Below are positions 19,926 through 30,252 of a stretch of DNA of 64,000 nt, piece after piece. Both the position numbers and the translations under genes were made by a program. Under the pieces are notes generated by a model. It did not search any database and was not told the DNA's origin. It saw nothing but the letters and a program-made list of their open reading frames with translations. The stretch spans positions 27,742-91,741 of the forward strand of contig CANQVK010000009.1 in NCBI GenBank assembly GCA_947627275.1. The letters are read 5' to 3'. The stretch's first letter is position 1. Every line of letters starts with the position of its first letter. This stretch comes from an uncultured Ruminococcus sp. (lineage in GTDB: Bacteria > Bacillota > Clostridia > Oscillospirales > Ruminococcaceae).

Positions 19926-21124
19926 GTACTTGCATTCTCATAAAACTTTCGTATAAAATTTCCGTTGGAATCTATTTCGGCAATATATGAATAGTACGGA
20001 CCGCTTGATATATGAATGAATATCCTGCCGCCCTCATATTGTATGCCCCATATCTCGTAATAATATTCAGTGCCGAAAAATCCGGCAGCGTCAAATATTT
20101 TCTGTTTTTCGCCATTTTCAAGCTTGTATAAAGTTCCTGAATCCTCGCTGCCGAATGCTGAACTGAAAAAAATAGTATCTCCGCAGAATTCAAAACTAGA
20201 AACGTATTCGCAAACTAACTCCGTAGCATAGTTTTCAATATTCATTCTCATAAGACTGTTATATGCCAAATAATACATATATCCGCCGTTGATACGTCCT
20301 GTCCTGCCGTCCTTAACAGCTATAAGATTATCATTTCTCATATCATAAATGCCGCATTCCTTATTATAAATATGACCGGTTCCCGGGACTTTTCTGTTAT
20401 AATAAATTTTATTTTCATCAACTATAAATTTATCTGTATCATCGTCTGTCCTGAAAATCAATTCAGTCTCCGCGCCTGTATAATCCGTGCGGTAAAATTC
20501 CGAAAAATCACCGTTCCAAGTTTTATAATAAATATATTCAGGAGAAAAATACACATTATCATAATAATTCAGCTCAACTATAGGCGTTATTTCCTGATTT
20601 TCATATTTTACAACAATAAGCTTTGTACTTTCATAATTCCTATGATCATATTTCAATCCGTAAAGAATGCCGTCCCTGATGAATTTCCATGTACAATCTT
20701 CGCCGTCGTTTATAGGTACGGCATCGCCGTCTCCGCTGTCAAAACCGAGGACATAATTTGCACTGTCACGTCCGCCGATATAGACGTCATAATAATAACC
20801 GCCGTCAACAGAAAAAATTATTTTATAACTGTTCATCAAGTCGGTTTCGCTCGGCGCTTCGATTTTCAGCTCCGTAACCTTCGGATATTCTTCTTGAGAA
20901 TTATTTATATATGTCGGTTTTGCAGAATTATTTTCTGTCGGAATATCTGTTTTCTTCTCTGTTTCAGCTTCTGTCATTTCTTCCGTTTCAGATTCCGTGG
21001 GCTTTTCCGTCTGCGATTCTGTCGTGCTTTCAGAAATTATTTCAGATGTACTGCTTTCAGAAGTTTTATCGCTACAGCCTGTCAGTAAAAACACCGAACA
21101 TAATATCAGTAAAAATTTTTTCAT
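19922..21124 (-). CDS. Lipoprotein with propeller-like (DUF5050-like) body
   Basis: MKKFLLILCSVFLLTGCSDKTSESS lipobox; overlaps the miaB stop and the next gene start by 4 nt each. Confidence 0.8.
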   Translation of the reverse strand: MKKFLLILCSVFLLTGCSDKTSESSTSEIISESTTESQTEKPTESETEEMTEAETEKKTDIPTENNSAKPTYINNSQEEYPKVTELKIEAPSETDLMNSYKIIFSVDGGYYYDVYIGGRDSANYVLGFDSGDGDAVPINDGEDCTWKFIRDGILYGLKYDHRNYESTKLIVVKYENQEITPIVELNYYDNVYFSPEYIYYKTWNGDFSEFYRTDYTGAETELIFRTDDDTDKFIVDENKIYYNRKVPGTGHIYNKECGIYDMRNDNLIAVKDGRTGRINGGYMYYLAYNSLMRMNIENYATELVCEYVSSFEFCGDTIFFSSAFGSEDSGTLYKLENGEKQKIFDAAGFFGTEYYYEIWGIQYEGGRIFIHISSGPYYSYIAEIDSNGNFIRKFYENAST

Positions 21125-22482
21125 ATCATTCTACCCAGAACCGCCCAGTTCATGGCGTCTGTTATTTCAACGTCAACGAACTGACCGATAAGCGACTTAT
21201 CGCCCTCAAACTCGACAATAATAAATTCGTTGCTTTTACCCGAGATATATCCCTCGCGCTTTTTGGAAACGTCGTCCACAAGCACGCGCATTTTCCTCCC
21301 GATAAATCGCTTGTAATTCTCGGAGGATATTTCACGCTGAACTTCAAGAAGCTGTCTCATACGGCGGCTTTTGACTTCGTCGGGAGTACGATCCTCCATT
21401 TCAGCCGCCCGAGTTCCCGAACGTCTGGAGTAGATGAACGAATAGATATTGTCATATTTAACGCGCTTTATTATGTCCAGAGTAGCTTCAAAGTCCTCGT
21501 CCGTCTCATTTGGAAATCCTACTATAAGATCGGTAGTAAGAGAAAATCCGGCATCCCTGCTGCGGATATAATCCACCGTTTCCATGTATTTTTCAGCAGT
21601 ATATCTGCGGTTCATGCGTTCAAGCACATCATTGCTGCCGCTTTGCAGGGGAAGATGCAGATGCTTTGCAGCCTTACCGCACTCAAAGATAGCGTCAATA
21701 AGCTCTTTTGTAGCGTCCTTCGGGTGCGAGGACATAAAGCGGATAATGAAATCCCCCTCGATTCTGTCAAGCTCTCTCAGAAGCTTCGGAAAAGCGTTTG
21801 TTTCGCCGAGATCATTTCCGTAGCTGTTGACGTTCTGCCCTAAAAGCATTATCTCCTTGTAGCCGTTTTTTACCAAATTACGGACTTCTGCAATAATATC
21901 CTCCTGCCGTCTGCTGCGTTCCCTGCCTCTCACGTAAGGAACTATACAGTAGGTACAGAAATTATTGCAGCCGAACATTATCGGCACGCTCGCTTTAAAG
22001 CCGCTTTCCCTGACCTGCTCCGCCGCCTGCGAAAAATCATCATATTCCGCTATATCCATGCCGAATTTCTGCCCTTTGAGACAGTTTAAAAGCAGTCTCG
22101 GGATACTGCTGAGAGCCGAAGTTCCCACGACAAAATCGACCTGCGGATATGATCTTTTTATTTTTTCGGCGATATGCTCCTGAGCTGTCATACAGCCGGA
22201 AATGCCGATAATAAGGGACGGCTTAAGCTCTTTAAGCTTTTTCATGCTTCCGACTATGCCGAATATCCTGTCCTCTGCATTTTCCCGTACTGCGCAGGTA
22301 TTCAGTATAATAAGATCTGCGGCGTTCTCGTCCTCGGTAAGACCGTAGCCCATGTTTTTCAAAAGTCCCTTTATCTTCTCTCCGTCGGAAATATTAAGCT
22401 GACAGCCAAAGCTCCGCACATAAGCTTTTTTCGGAGCATTCGCCGTTATTTTCACGATTTCCTCAATGTATGTATTTCCCAT
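21121..22482 (-). CDS. miaB: tRNA-i6A37 methylthiotransferase
   Basis: FGCQLNISDGEKI, GCNNFCTYCIVPYVRGRERSR (radical SAM CxxxCxxC), TRAM domain. Confidence 0.95.
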   Translation of the reverse strand: MGNTYIEEIVKITANAPKKAYVRSFGCQLNISDGEKIKGLLKNMGYGLTEDENAADLIILNTCAVRENAEDRIFGIVGSMKKLKELKPSLIIGISGCMTAQEHIAEKIKRSYPQVDFVVGTSALSSIPRLLLNCLKGQKFGMDIAEYDDFSQAAEQVRESGFKASVPIMFGCNNFCTYCIVPYVRGRERSRRQEDIIAEVRNLVKNGYKEIMLLGQNVNSYGNDLGETNAFPKLLRELDRIEGDFIIRFMSSHPKDATKELIDAIFECGKAAKHLHLPLQSGSNDVLERMNRRYTAEKYMETVDYIRSRDAGFSLTTDLIVGFPNETDEDFEATLDIIKRVKYDNIYSFIYSRRSGTRAAEMEDRTPDEVKSRRMRQLLEVQREISSENYKRFIGRKMRVLVDDVSKKREGYISGKSNEFIIVEFEGDKSLIGQFVDVEITDAMNWAVLGRMI

Positions 22483-22705
22483 TAAAAGCCTCCGTCAGGA
22501 TTATTTTCACAATGCAGTATTCTTTCTTATTATATCATATTAGCTGCAAAATTGCAACAGACGCGGAAATAAATCTCGATAAATATTTCTTATAGCGCGA
22601 CACGCTGCTTATATTTTATAATCTTGATAATGCCTTTTTTAGTGGCTGCCTATATATTCAGATATTTCACATTATTTTTTAAGTTTACTGCTCCGATAAA
22701 AACAA

Positions 22706-22729
22706 GCGAACCCATTTTCATGGGTTCGC
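22706..22729 (-). terminator. Rho-independent terminator of the GH26-dockerin gene
   Basis: GCGAACCCAttttcaTGGGTTCGC, U-rich on the minus strand. Confidence 0.8.
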
Positions 22730-22737
22730 TGTTCTGA

Positions 22738-24633
22738 TTATGATTCAATAATTTCCGGAAGCTCCTTAATGACCTTTGCGTCTATTTTCTGAATTGCAAG
22801 CGCATCGCTGGGCAGAACTCCGTCGCCGGGGTTGCAGCAATCGGCATTTTTCGCGCCAAGCTCCGAAAGTCCGTACTTGTCGGGATTTCCGAGAGCCTGC
22901 AAAATTGCGGTAGAATCAGCGATAGTTACCTGTCCGTCGCAGTTTGCGTCGCCTAAGAGTTCCTTGCCCGAACTTGTGGGAACTTCAACAGGCTTTGTCG
23001 GAGCTGTCGTTGTAGGCTGATCGACGGGATCCGTCGGCGTGGGAATGTCTGTTCCGCCCGATTTGTAGAGATCCTCCGGCAGTTCGTCGAGGGTAATGCA
23101 GTACTCGCTCTGATACATCTTTTTCAGCTCGTCATGATCCTGATAAGCTTCACCAAGAAAAGCTGTTCCGCCGTCCTCTCCTCCGTCGTACCAAGGACAG
23201 AAGTAAAGCCAGTTTGCGTCTTCAACTATCATGTTGTCCATTGCCGGAACTGTATCATTTTCCGCCATAGCTACCATCTTTTTGCCGTCTGTAAGTTTAA
23301 AGAGATAATCAAACTTGCTTGAAATTGCCAAAAGATTTGGTCCACTGCTCTTTCCGTCTCCTCTGTTGTACTCAACGTTGTACTTGTCATATGCTACAAT
23401 ATCAACATACTCGTCACCGGGATACCATGTATGCGAATTAGCATAGTCATAGCTGTTGAACTCCCATATAATATTATGGAGTTGGTATTCTTCTGTGAGT
23501 TTTGTATAGAGAAGTTTCCAGAGTTCCTTGTAAACTTCTGCTCCTCTGTCGCCCCACCAGAACCATGATGTACCGTCGGGATAGTTGCCCTCGTTACCCT
23601 GTGCTTCATGGAGCGGACGGAAAATAATCGGTACATTTTCGTCCTGAAGTTTCTGTAACTGTTCAGCAAGCATCTTTACCGCTTCGTTGAAATAAGCGCG
23701 TTCCTTTGAATCTTCTTCAAGCACCTTTGCGGTATTGAATGTGCTTCCCGACGCCTGATAGTTTTTGTATGTACATTTTTTCCAGTCAACCTCGTCACCA
23801 AGTTTATAGTTATCAAAGTCGATCGGTACATTTATATGCCATGATGCTGTAATAATGCCGTTTCTTTCCTTTACCCACGCAATTGCGCGTTCGGTCGAGC
23901 CGTCGTCCCAGCCGTAAAGCGGATTGTAATTCATGAAATCCAAGCCGCGTATAGCAGGAACTTTTCCTGTCAGTTCTTCAAGAAACTCATTTTCCCATTC
24001 ATAATTATTCTTATGACCTCCGCCATAGATCTCCTGCTGACCTGAAATTGTGTGCTTGCCGTAAACACTCTTGAGATACTTCATGAGCGCTTTTGTTTCA
24101 GCCGTTGCCTCTGCATCGCAAAGTACATCAGTAGCAAGAGAGTAGTCTTTTTTATCAGCAACTTTAACTGTAACTGTATCTATAGCCATATAGCCATATT
24201 TATTAAGAAATGAAATAGTATTCTTGCCCTTATTAAGACGTACAATGCCGAAGTCAATATCAGTCCATTTGTCATAATATGGTACTTGCTTTATGTATTC
24301 CGTACCGTTTACAGCCATAGTCTGCTGTCTCGGCGAGGCTTTATCGAGAATCTGCGCGCCTCTTACGGTAACCTGATACATTGCATCCTCCGGAACGGTA
24401 ACTTCAAAGCTGAGTTCTCCGCCTGTAAGATAAGCAAACCCCTCGCCTGAATAGTCGGGTAACTGATTTTCATAGATCGATGTCCACAGCTCCGCTCCCT
24501 CCATGTCCTCGCCCTGTATCATATAGGGGAACACTGTATCGGCAGCGACCGCAGGCGTAATGCCCGGCATGGAAACAGCCGTCATAGCGGCAGCGGAAAA
24601 TACTGCGGCAATTTTTTTAATAAAACTTTTCAT
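22738..24633 (-). CDS. Secreted CBM35-like + GH26 beta-mannanase + type I dockerin
   Basis: Signal peptide; GH26 acid/base region IIFRPLHEAQGNEG and nucleophile region IIWEFNSYD; dockerin GDANCDGQVTIADSTAILQALGNPDKYGL...; RBS GAGGAGG before ATG. Confidence 0.9.
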   Translation of the reverse strand: MKSFIKKIAAVFSAAAMTAVSMPGITPAVAADTVFPYMIQGEDMEGAELWTSIYENQLPDYSGEGFAYLTGGELSFEVTVPEDAMYQVTVRGAQILDKASPRQQTMAVNGTEYIKQVPYYDKWTDIDFGIVRLNKGKNTISFLNKYGYMAIDTVTVKVADKKDYSLATDVLCDAEATAETKALMKYLKSVYGKHTISGQQEIYGGGHKNNYEWENEFLEELTGKVPAIRGLDFMNYNPLYGWDDGSTERAIAWVKERNGIITASWHINVPIDFDNYKLGDEVDWKKCTYKNYQASGSTFNTAKVLEEDSKERAYFNEAVKMLAEQLQKLQDENVPIIFRPLHEAQGNEGNYPDGTSWFWWGDRGAEVYKELWKLLYTKLTEEYQLHNIIWEFNSYDYANSHTWYPGDEYVDIVAYDKYNVEYNRGDGKSSGPNLLAISSKFDYLFKLTDGKKMVAMAENDTVPAMDNMIVEDANWLYFCPWYDGGEDGGTAFLGEAYQDHDELKKMYQSEYCITLDELPEDLYKSGGTDIPTPTDPVDQPTTTAPTKPVEVPTSSGKELLGDANCDGQVTIADSTAILQALGNPDKYGLSELGAKNADCCNPGDGVLPSDALAIQKIDAKVIKELPEIIES

Positions 24634-24852
24634 TGGCAATAACCTCCTCAAAATAATAATTATCCCTCATTTGCCTAAATCTCGACAAATATGCCGATCA
24701 CTACTTTAATTATAAAGCATTTCACAAAACTTTACAAGCGATTTTCTGAAAAAATGACCCGTCCGCACAGAATTTCATATCATTGCACAAATTCTGCATA
24801 CCCCTATTGTAAAACTGAACAATCAATGACTTAAATATAACTTAATTAAATA

Positions 24853-24881
24853 AAAAGTCCCCGAAAAAATCGGAGACTTTT
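24853..24881 (-). terminator. Terminator downstream of the 24900 gene
   Basis: AAAAGTCcCCGA aaaaaa TCGGaGACTTTT. Confidence 0.75.
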
Positions 24882-24899
24882 AATTAACTTCTATCGAAC

Positions 24900-25178
24900 T
24901 CAGTTTGCAAGAGCCTTTTCAAGCCACACGCCTGCAATATCAAGGGCTTCATAAAGACCGCATTCACGCTCGGCATTCTTGACGACTGCTTTCATGGGGT
25001 CAGGCTCGTTTGTATCCAACTGCACCACACGAACCTTTGATACCATCTGTTCACCGCCGACGTCTTTCTTTGCCAGAACCTGTATCCATATCACATAAGG
25101 GTCGGACATATAGCCATAGTAGATCTGTTCGCCGCATCTTACAAGCGGATAGCCTTTATAGGTAAAAAATTTACTCAT
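24900..25178 (-). CDS. Conserved hypothetical protein (92 aa)
   Basis: Coding ORF with downstream terminator. Confidence 0.65.
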   Translation of the reverse strand: MSKFFTYKGYPLVRCGEQIYYGYMSDPYVIWIQVLAKKDVGGEQMVSKVRVVQLDTNEPDPMKAVVKNAERECGLYEALDIAGVWLEKALAN

Positions 25179-25219
25179 ATGATTCCTCCAATCCGCAGTT
25201 CACAAATATTGACTGCATA

Positions 25220-26764
25220 TTATTTCCATGTAGTTTTAAATTCTGTGTCTGAATTAAGATTTTCAGCGTTTTCTATCAGTGTTTCCACATAAGACTTGGA
25301 TATAGTGAACTTACTTTCGCCGTTTGCCGTAATAAGCGCCTGCATGGACGACTTCTCATAAAAATCGAACTCCAGAGTTTCGCCCGTATAGCTGTCGGTG
25401 AATTTCAGGGACGCCATAGGCTCGCCCTTCGGTACCTCCTCGTCAAGCGCAAAATCCTCCGCATGAGCGCTTATAAGAAAGCTGTAGAACTGTCTGTACC
25501 GCTCGCTGTCAAACTCCTCGCCGTTGAGCTTTACGGAGAAGTTTTCCGCCGTAAGCTTATCGACCTCCTTGTCGGGATCGATCCGCTCGATCTCAAAGGC
25601 ATATTCATTTTTGCCGCAGGTCACGCTAAGCTCGGGGATATTCCATACATAAGAAGCGATAAATATTCTCGAAGCAATGTCAACGGGCTTGACTGTCACC
25701 CATTTTGCTTTTTCAGCGTCAATAATGAATATAACGTTTCCACCTTTCAGCATTCCGTAGCAGCTCTTTCCGTCGCCGTCGGCAAAGGGTTCGCTGAGAA
25801 GAAGATCGTATTTATTTCCGTCATCGCAGTCCATAGTTACGGTGCAGTAAGGCTTTTTAAGACCCGCCTCCGCAATATCGGACTTTGAACAGTGTACGGC
25901 ATATATGCCGTCCGCGCTGAGTCCGAACATGCCCGTCACTATGTCTGTTGCTTTTTCAACCGTAAGATATGCAAATGTCGGTTTCGTCATAACATGAACA
26001 GCCGATGTTCCGCCGCTGTACTCCGATTCCTCGCTCTTTTCATCGTATTCGAGAAGAATGTCGTCCTCCATATCGGCTCTTTTTATACGCAGAGAGTTGA
26101 CCTGGGGATACTCCTCGGGCGCTTTGAGAACCGTCGTTTCCACGAGATCCAAAAGCGTCTTTCTGTAATTGGCAAGAGCTGAATTACGCACCGTAAACAC
26201 CGTATCCACGCCGTCTATCATAACATACGAAACGTCCCCCACTGGAGCTTCATCGCCTATGAACATACGGTATTTCGTTCCTGTCTCATACTCGATGTCT
26301 ACTGTGATCGCAGGCGTTTCAAGACCGAATTTATCGAGGTCGGTACAGTTTTCCTCGACCACGGATTCGGAAGTAAGTCCGTTGGCATTGTTCGCCATAG
26401 TGCCGATAACGGAATCGTTCATTAAAACGTCCTGATAGCCGTCAAGAGTATATGTCGCCGCAGTTTCTGCTGTCTGTGCGGTTTTCTGCACCACATGAAG
26501 CTCGTCTGTGGGGTTCTTCACGTTGACCGTTTTGATAACGCCTTTCAGGTCAGCCCCCGTTTCGGGGTCTGTACCTGTGACCTTATCGTCGTGAATAAGG
26601 ATCTTTATCTGCTGTTCTGTCCCCGAGGATTCCGGCTCGGAACTGCCGCCGTTATCCTTCGGATCAGTCAGCATGAGAGCCGCAGCGCCTCCGCCCAGTA
26701 CGACCAGCGCTGCGCTGAGTACGATAATACCTTTAACTGAATTTTTCATTTGTTCTTTCTCCAT
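25220..26764 (-). CDS. DUF4340-like membrane-anchored protein
   Basis: N-terminal TM; repeated domain; adjacent to GldG-like gene. Confidence 0.75.
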   Translation of the reverse strand: MEKEQMKNSVKGIIVLSAALVVLGGGAAALMLTDPKDNGGSSEPESSGTEQQIKILIHDDKVTGTDPETGADLKGVIKTVNVKNPTDELHVVQKTAQTAETAATYTLDGYQDVLMNDSVIGTMANNANGLTSESVVEENCTDLDKFGLETPAITVDIEYETGTKYRMFIGDEAPVGDVSYVMIDGVDTVFTVRNSALANYRKTLLDLVETTVLKAPEEYPQVNSLRIKRADMEDDILLEYDEKSEESEYSGGTSAVHVMTKPTFAYLTVEKATDIVTGMFGLSADGIYAVHCSKSDIAEAGLKKPYCTVTMDCDDGNKYDLLLSEPFADGDGKSCYGMLKGGNVIFIIDAEKAKWVTVKPVDIASRIFIASYVWNIPELSVTCGKNEYAFEIERIDPDKEVDKLTAENFSVKLNGEEFDSERYRQFYSFLISAHAEDFALDEEVPKGEPMASLKFTDSYTGETLEFDFYEKSSMQALITANGESKFTISKSYVETLIENAENLNSDTEFKTTWK

Positions 26765-28362
26765 AAGAGGACTATAAGTCCCGCAAGACCGATAAGAAGC
26801 GGAATTACCACAACTACCACTACAAGGATAACTCTTGCCGAACCTGTTGTAAGTGAAAGCGTATACTGCTCGAGAGCCTTTTCAGGAATGATAACGCTCG
26901 CTTCCTTACCTGTCATATCGTTTACGACGTTAAGCGTTACGTTTGCGTTGTTGTAGGTATTCGTACCCGAAAGAATAAGGTTGTCGAGCATGAACGGACT
27001 GCCCACCACAAGTATCTCGCTGCCGTAAACGTCAAGTCCCGAAGAAGTCTCCTTTCTTGATTTTACAACGATATTGTAAGCCGCTTTCTCCTCGGAAACT
27101 TCATTTCCCTCAAGGAGAGAGGCAACATACGACGTAGGCGATGATTTGATTATCTCCGTAACGATGCTTTCATTGTTCTTGCTCAGTACCGTAATTGGAC
27201 GCGCCTGCGGAGCTATGATCGGCAGAGCCTCGTTTGTGAGAGTTCCTGCCGCCTCTGCGTCGGCGATCTGTACTGTGGGAGCGTAGGTTACCTGTCCGAG
27301 AGACGCAACGCTCGCCTGAACCATGCTGCTGTCGTCAAATACGACAGACGGCTCTATCTGTATCTTCCAGTCCGCAAGAAATTCCGTGATATTTGGAAGA
27401 TTCGTAGCATACAGGTTGGGAATGTATATCATGTTACGCTCATAATTTCCGCTGTTGTAAAGGAAATCGCTGAGCTTTGTGATAATATCCTCCGTGAAGT
27501 CAACTCCGGGAGAAGCGACGATTACAAGGTCGTAATCCTCGGGACTGAGAGCGTCTGTGCCGATGTCGATATTCGTGCAGTCATAGCCGTTCTTAGCCAG
27601 AAACGACTGAAGGGAGGACGCAACTGCGGAATGCGTCTGATCTACTATGGCGTTGCCGTTCATGCTGCTGATGACCGCAGCTCTTACGGGATTGGCGTCC
27701 GTAACAGCCTTGACAGCCGATGTGATAACGCTTTCTCCTGCGAACACCATGTTGATATTTCCCTGCGTGCTGTTCTGGGAGGGGGTTATCATAGCGGCAA
27801 CTTCTTCGGGAGTAATGAATTTTACTCTTTCGCCGCTTCTTACAACGATTCCGCCCTCTGTAATATCTCCGCTGTAGTACTGACCAAGCTCCGTAACAAC
27901 ATCGGGATTCTTGGTGATGTCAACGTATTTTACGCTGATACTGCCCTTGCCCGACTCGGCGTATACGGAATACTTATCAAGTATTTCAGGAATAATATCG
28001 TAAGGACATTCTACGACCGCTCCGTAATACTGGTAGAACATCTGCTCGTACTGACTTGAAATAGCCGTGAAGTAATCCTCCGTAGTCGTAACGATTATCT
28101 CGACGTCCTTATCGACAGCCTCGAGAGCCGATATAGTCTCCTCGGATATTTCGTGACGGTTATCGGGCGTAAGGTCGAATTTAACGGGATAACGCTTCAT
28201 AAGAAGTCCGCATACAATGTTTGCCGCTATAACGACTGCAATTACAAGTATTATTGTAACTGCCGATACCGAACCGAATTTCAGCTTTTTAAGATTTTTC
28301 TTCGGCTTTGCCGCTTTTTCTTCGGATACGGCGATGTCCTTTTCTTTATCTTTTTTACTCAT
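26746..28362 (-). CDS. GldG-like ABC transport auxiliary membrane protein
   Basis: TM near the N- and C-termini; RHEISEETISALEAVDKDVEIIV typical of the GldG/ABC-type uncharacterised family. Confidence 0.8.
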   Translation of the reverse strand: MSKKDKEKDIAVSEEKAAKPKKNLKKLKFGSVSAVTIILVIAVVIAANIVCGLLMKRYPVKFDLTPDNRHEISEETISALEAVDKDVEIIVTTTEDYFTAISSQYEQMFYQYYGAVVECPYDIIPEILDKYSVYAESGKGSISVKYVDITKNPDVVTELGQYYSGDITEGGIVVRSGERVKFITPEEVAAMITPSQNSTQGNINMVFAGESVITSAVKAVTDANPVRAAVISSMNGNAIVDQTHSAVASSLQSFLAKNGYDCTNIDIGTDALSPEDYDLVIVASPGVDFTEDIITKLSDFLYNSGNYERNMIYIPNLYATNLPNITEFLADWKIQIEPSVVFDDSSMVQASVASLGQVTYAPTVQIADAEAAGTLTNEALPIIAPQARPITVLSKNNESIVTEIIKSSPTSYVASLLEGNEVSEEKAAYNIVVKSRKETSSGLDVYGSEILVVGSPFMLDNLILSGTNTYNNANVTLNVVNDMTGKEASVIIPEKALEQYTLSLTTGSARVILVVVVVVIPLLIGLAGLIVLLWRKNK

Positions 28363-28384
28363 CTGTGTATAACTCCTTTCTGCA

Positions 28385-29089
28385 TCAGCCCCAGCGTCTC
28401 TTGTCAAGTACCCTTACCGAGAAGAAATTGAAGAGAACTGCCGTGCTGAGGAAGAATACTATACTTGAAAGGTCGAAAACTCCGCGAGTAAACTCAACGT
28501 ATCTTGAATAAAAGGAAATTGAAAGCAGAGCCTTCTGAATAAATTCCACAGGAATATTCGCCGCAAGGGAATCCATAAGGTAAAGAACGAAAAGCACAAA
28601 CATTCCGATAACTGCGGAAGCCATCTGATTTTCCGTAAGAGACGATACGAAAAGTCCTATAGCTATAAAGGCGGCTCCTAGAAACAGCATTGCAAAATAG
28701 TTGCCCAGAAGGGTAGACCATACTACCTCGCCGCAAAGCGCAATGATTATTGAATAAACGAAAACTATGCTTTCAGCGATGATGAAAAGCGTAAGAGCCG
28801 CAAAGTATTTGCCCAGCACAATAGAAGCAAGGCTGACGGGAGCTGTCAGAAGTCCCTGATCCGTACGGTTCTTTTTCTCCTCGCTGAGAAGCTTCATGGT
28901 GAGTATAGGAATGAGGAAAAGCACGATTATGAACATCGAGCTGAACATCGGAGACATATCCGACACGCCTGAGCCGATAACGCCCAAAGAGAAGAAAAGT
29001 CCCGAGAAAAGCGCAAAGCCCGCAAGGAATACGTAAGCTATTCCCGAAGTAAAGAATGCGCCCATTTCACGTCTGTATATTACTCCCAT
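28385..29089 (-). CDS. ABC transporter permease (ABC-2/GldF-like)
   Basis: Six-TM permease; gene order. Confidence 0.85.
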   Translation of the reverse strand: MGVIYRREMGAFFTSGIAYVFLAGFALFSGLFFSLGVIGSGVSDMSPMFSSMFIIVLFLIPILTMKLLSEEKKNRTDQGLLTAPVSLASIVLGKYFAALTLFIIAESIVFVYSIIIALCGEVVWSTLLGNYFAMLFLGAAFIAIGLFVSSLTENQMASAVIGMFVLFVLYLMDSLAANIPVEFIQKALLSISFYSRYVEFTRGVFDLSSIVFFLSTAVLFNFFSVRVLDKRRWG

Positions 29090-30225
29090 TACTTATCCCC
29101 TCCTTTTTTTGACGAGGACTTTTTGTCCTTTTTGTCCTTGGTCACGGAAGCTTCGCCGTCATCGGAATTTTCGGCGTCGGAAGCAGCCTCCTCCGTTTTT
29201 GCGCCGCTTTTTTCAAAGTCTATTTCATAGCCCGAAAGCGCCGATTTCTTTTCGTCCTCCGCTCTTACCGCTGTAACGTCTCCGGAGGTTATCTTCATGA
29301 AGATGTCCTCCAGCGTCATGTCGGAAAGCTGGAACATAAGGATATTCCAATCCTTTTCACGGCAAAGGGTATTTATTGCACGGCGAACGTCGATCTCCTC
29401 GTCCGATTCGATGTCGTAGTCGTATATTCCCTTTTCACGCTCCATATCCGCACGGACGTACTTTACTCCGTCTATAGCCTTCAAAGCGTCTGCGATCTCC
29501 TTCTTGTCCGATGCGGTATGGGTCGAGCCTTCGATACGGACTGTCATTTTATGCTCGTTCGTGAGCTTATCGGCAATCTCGCCCGCCGTACCGTCCGCAG
29601 CGATAACGCCCTTGTTTATAATGATTATCCTGTCGCATACAGCCTGTATTTCGGGGAGGATATGCGATGAAAGTATGACAGTATGATTCTTGCCCAGCTT
29701 CTTGATAAGGCTTCTTATCTCGATTATCTGGCTCGGGTCAAGACCTACGGTCGGCTCGTCGAGGATAAGCACGGGAGGGTTGTTTATAAGAGCCTGCGCA
29801 AGACCCACTCTCTGTTTATAACCCTTTGAAAGGTTGCGTATCAGACGTTCCCTTACATGGGATATTTTGCAGAGATCGCATATTTCTTTCAGATGCGCTT
29901 TTCTTGTGAGCTTGCACTTTTTCAGGTCGTACATGAAATTAAGGTATCCGTCAACGGTCATATCCACATAAAGAGGCGGTATCTCAGGGAGATAGCCTAT
30001 ATTCGACTTAGCCTCGATAGGGTTCTCCAGAATATCCACGCCGTTGATAAGTATCTGTCCCGAAGTAGACGAAATATACCCCGTCAGCATGTTCATGGTC
30101 GTTGATTTGCCTGCGCCGTTAGGTCCGAGAAAGCCCAGTATCTCACCCTTTCCAACGGAGAAGCTTATATCGTTCACGGCTTTTTTGTCGCCGTAACGCT
30201 TGCTTAGGTTTTTGACCTCGATCAT
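29089..30225 (-). CDS. ABC transporter ATP-binding protein (GldA-like) with Lys/Ser-rich tail
   Basis: GPNGAGKSTTMNML, LSKGYKQRVGLAQAL, LILDEPTVGLDP; start at MIEVKNLSKRYG. Confidence 0.93.
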   Translation of the reverse strand: MIEVKNLSKRYGDKKAVNDISFSVGKGEILGFLGPNGAGKSTTMNMLTGYISSTSGQILINGVDILENPIEAKSNIGYLPEIPPLYVDMTVDGYLNFMYDLKKCKLTRKAHLKEICDLCKISHVRERLIRNLSKGYKQRVGLAQALINNPPVLILDEPTVGLDPSQIIEIRSLIKKLGKNHTVILSSHILPEIQAVCDRIIIINKGVIAADGTAGEIADKLTNEHKMTVRIEGSTHTASDKKEIADALKAIDGVKYVRADMEREKGIYDYDIESDEEIDVRRAINTLCREKDWNILMFQLSDMTLEDIFMKITSGDVTAVRAEDEKKSALSGYEIDFEKSGAKTEEAASDAENSDDGEASVTKDKKDKKSSSKKGGDK

Positions 30226-30252
30226 TTTGAGAAGTCCTCCTGATATTTTATT

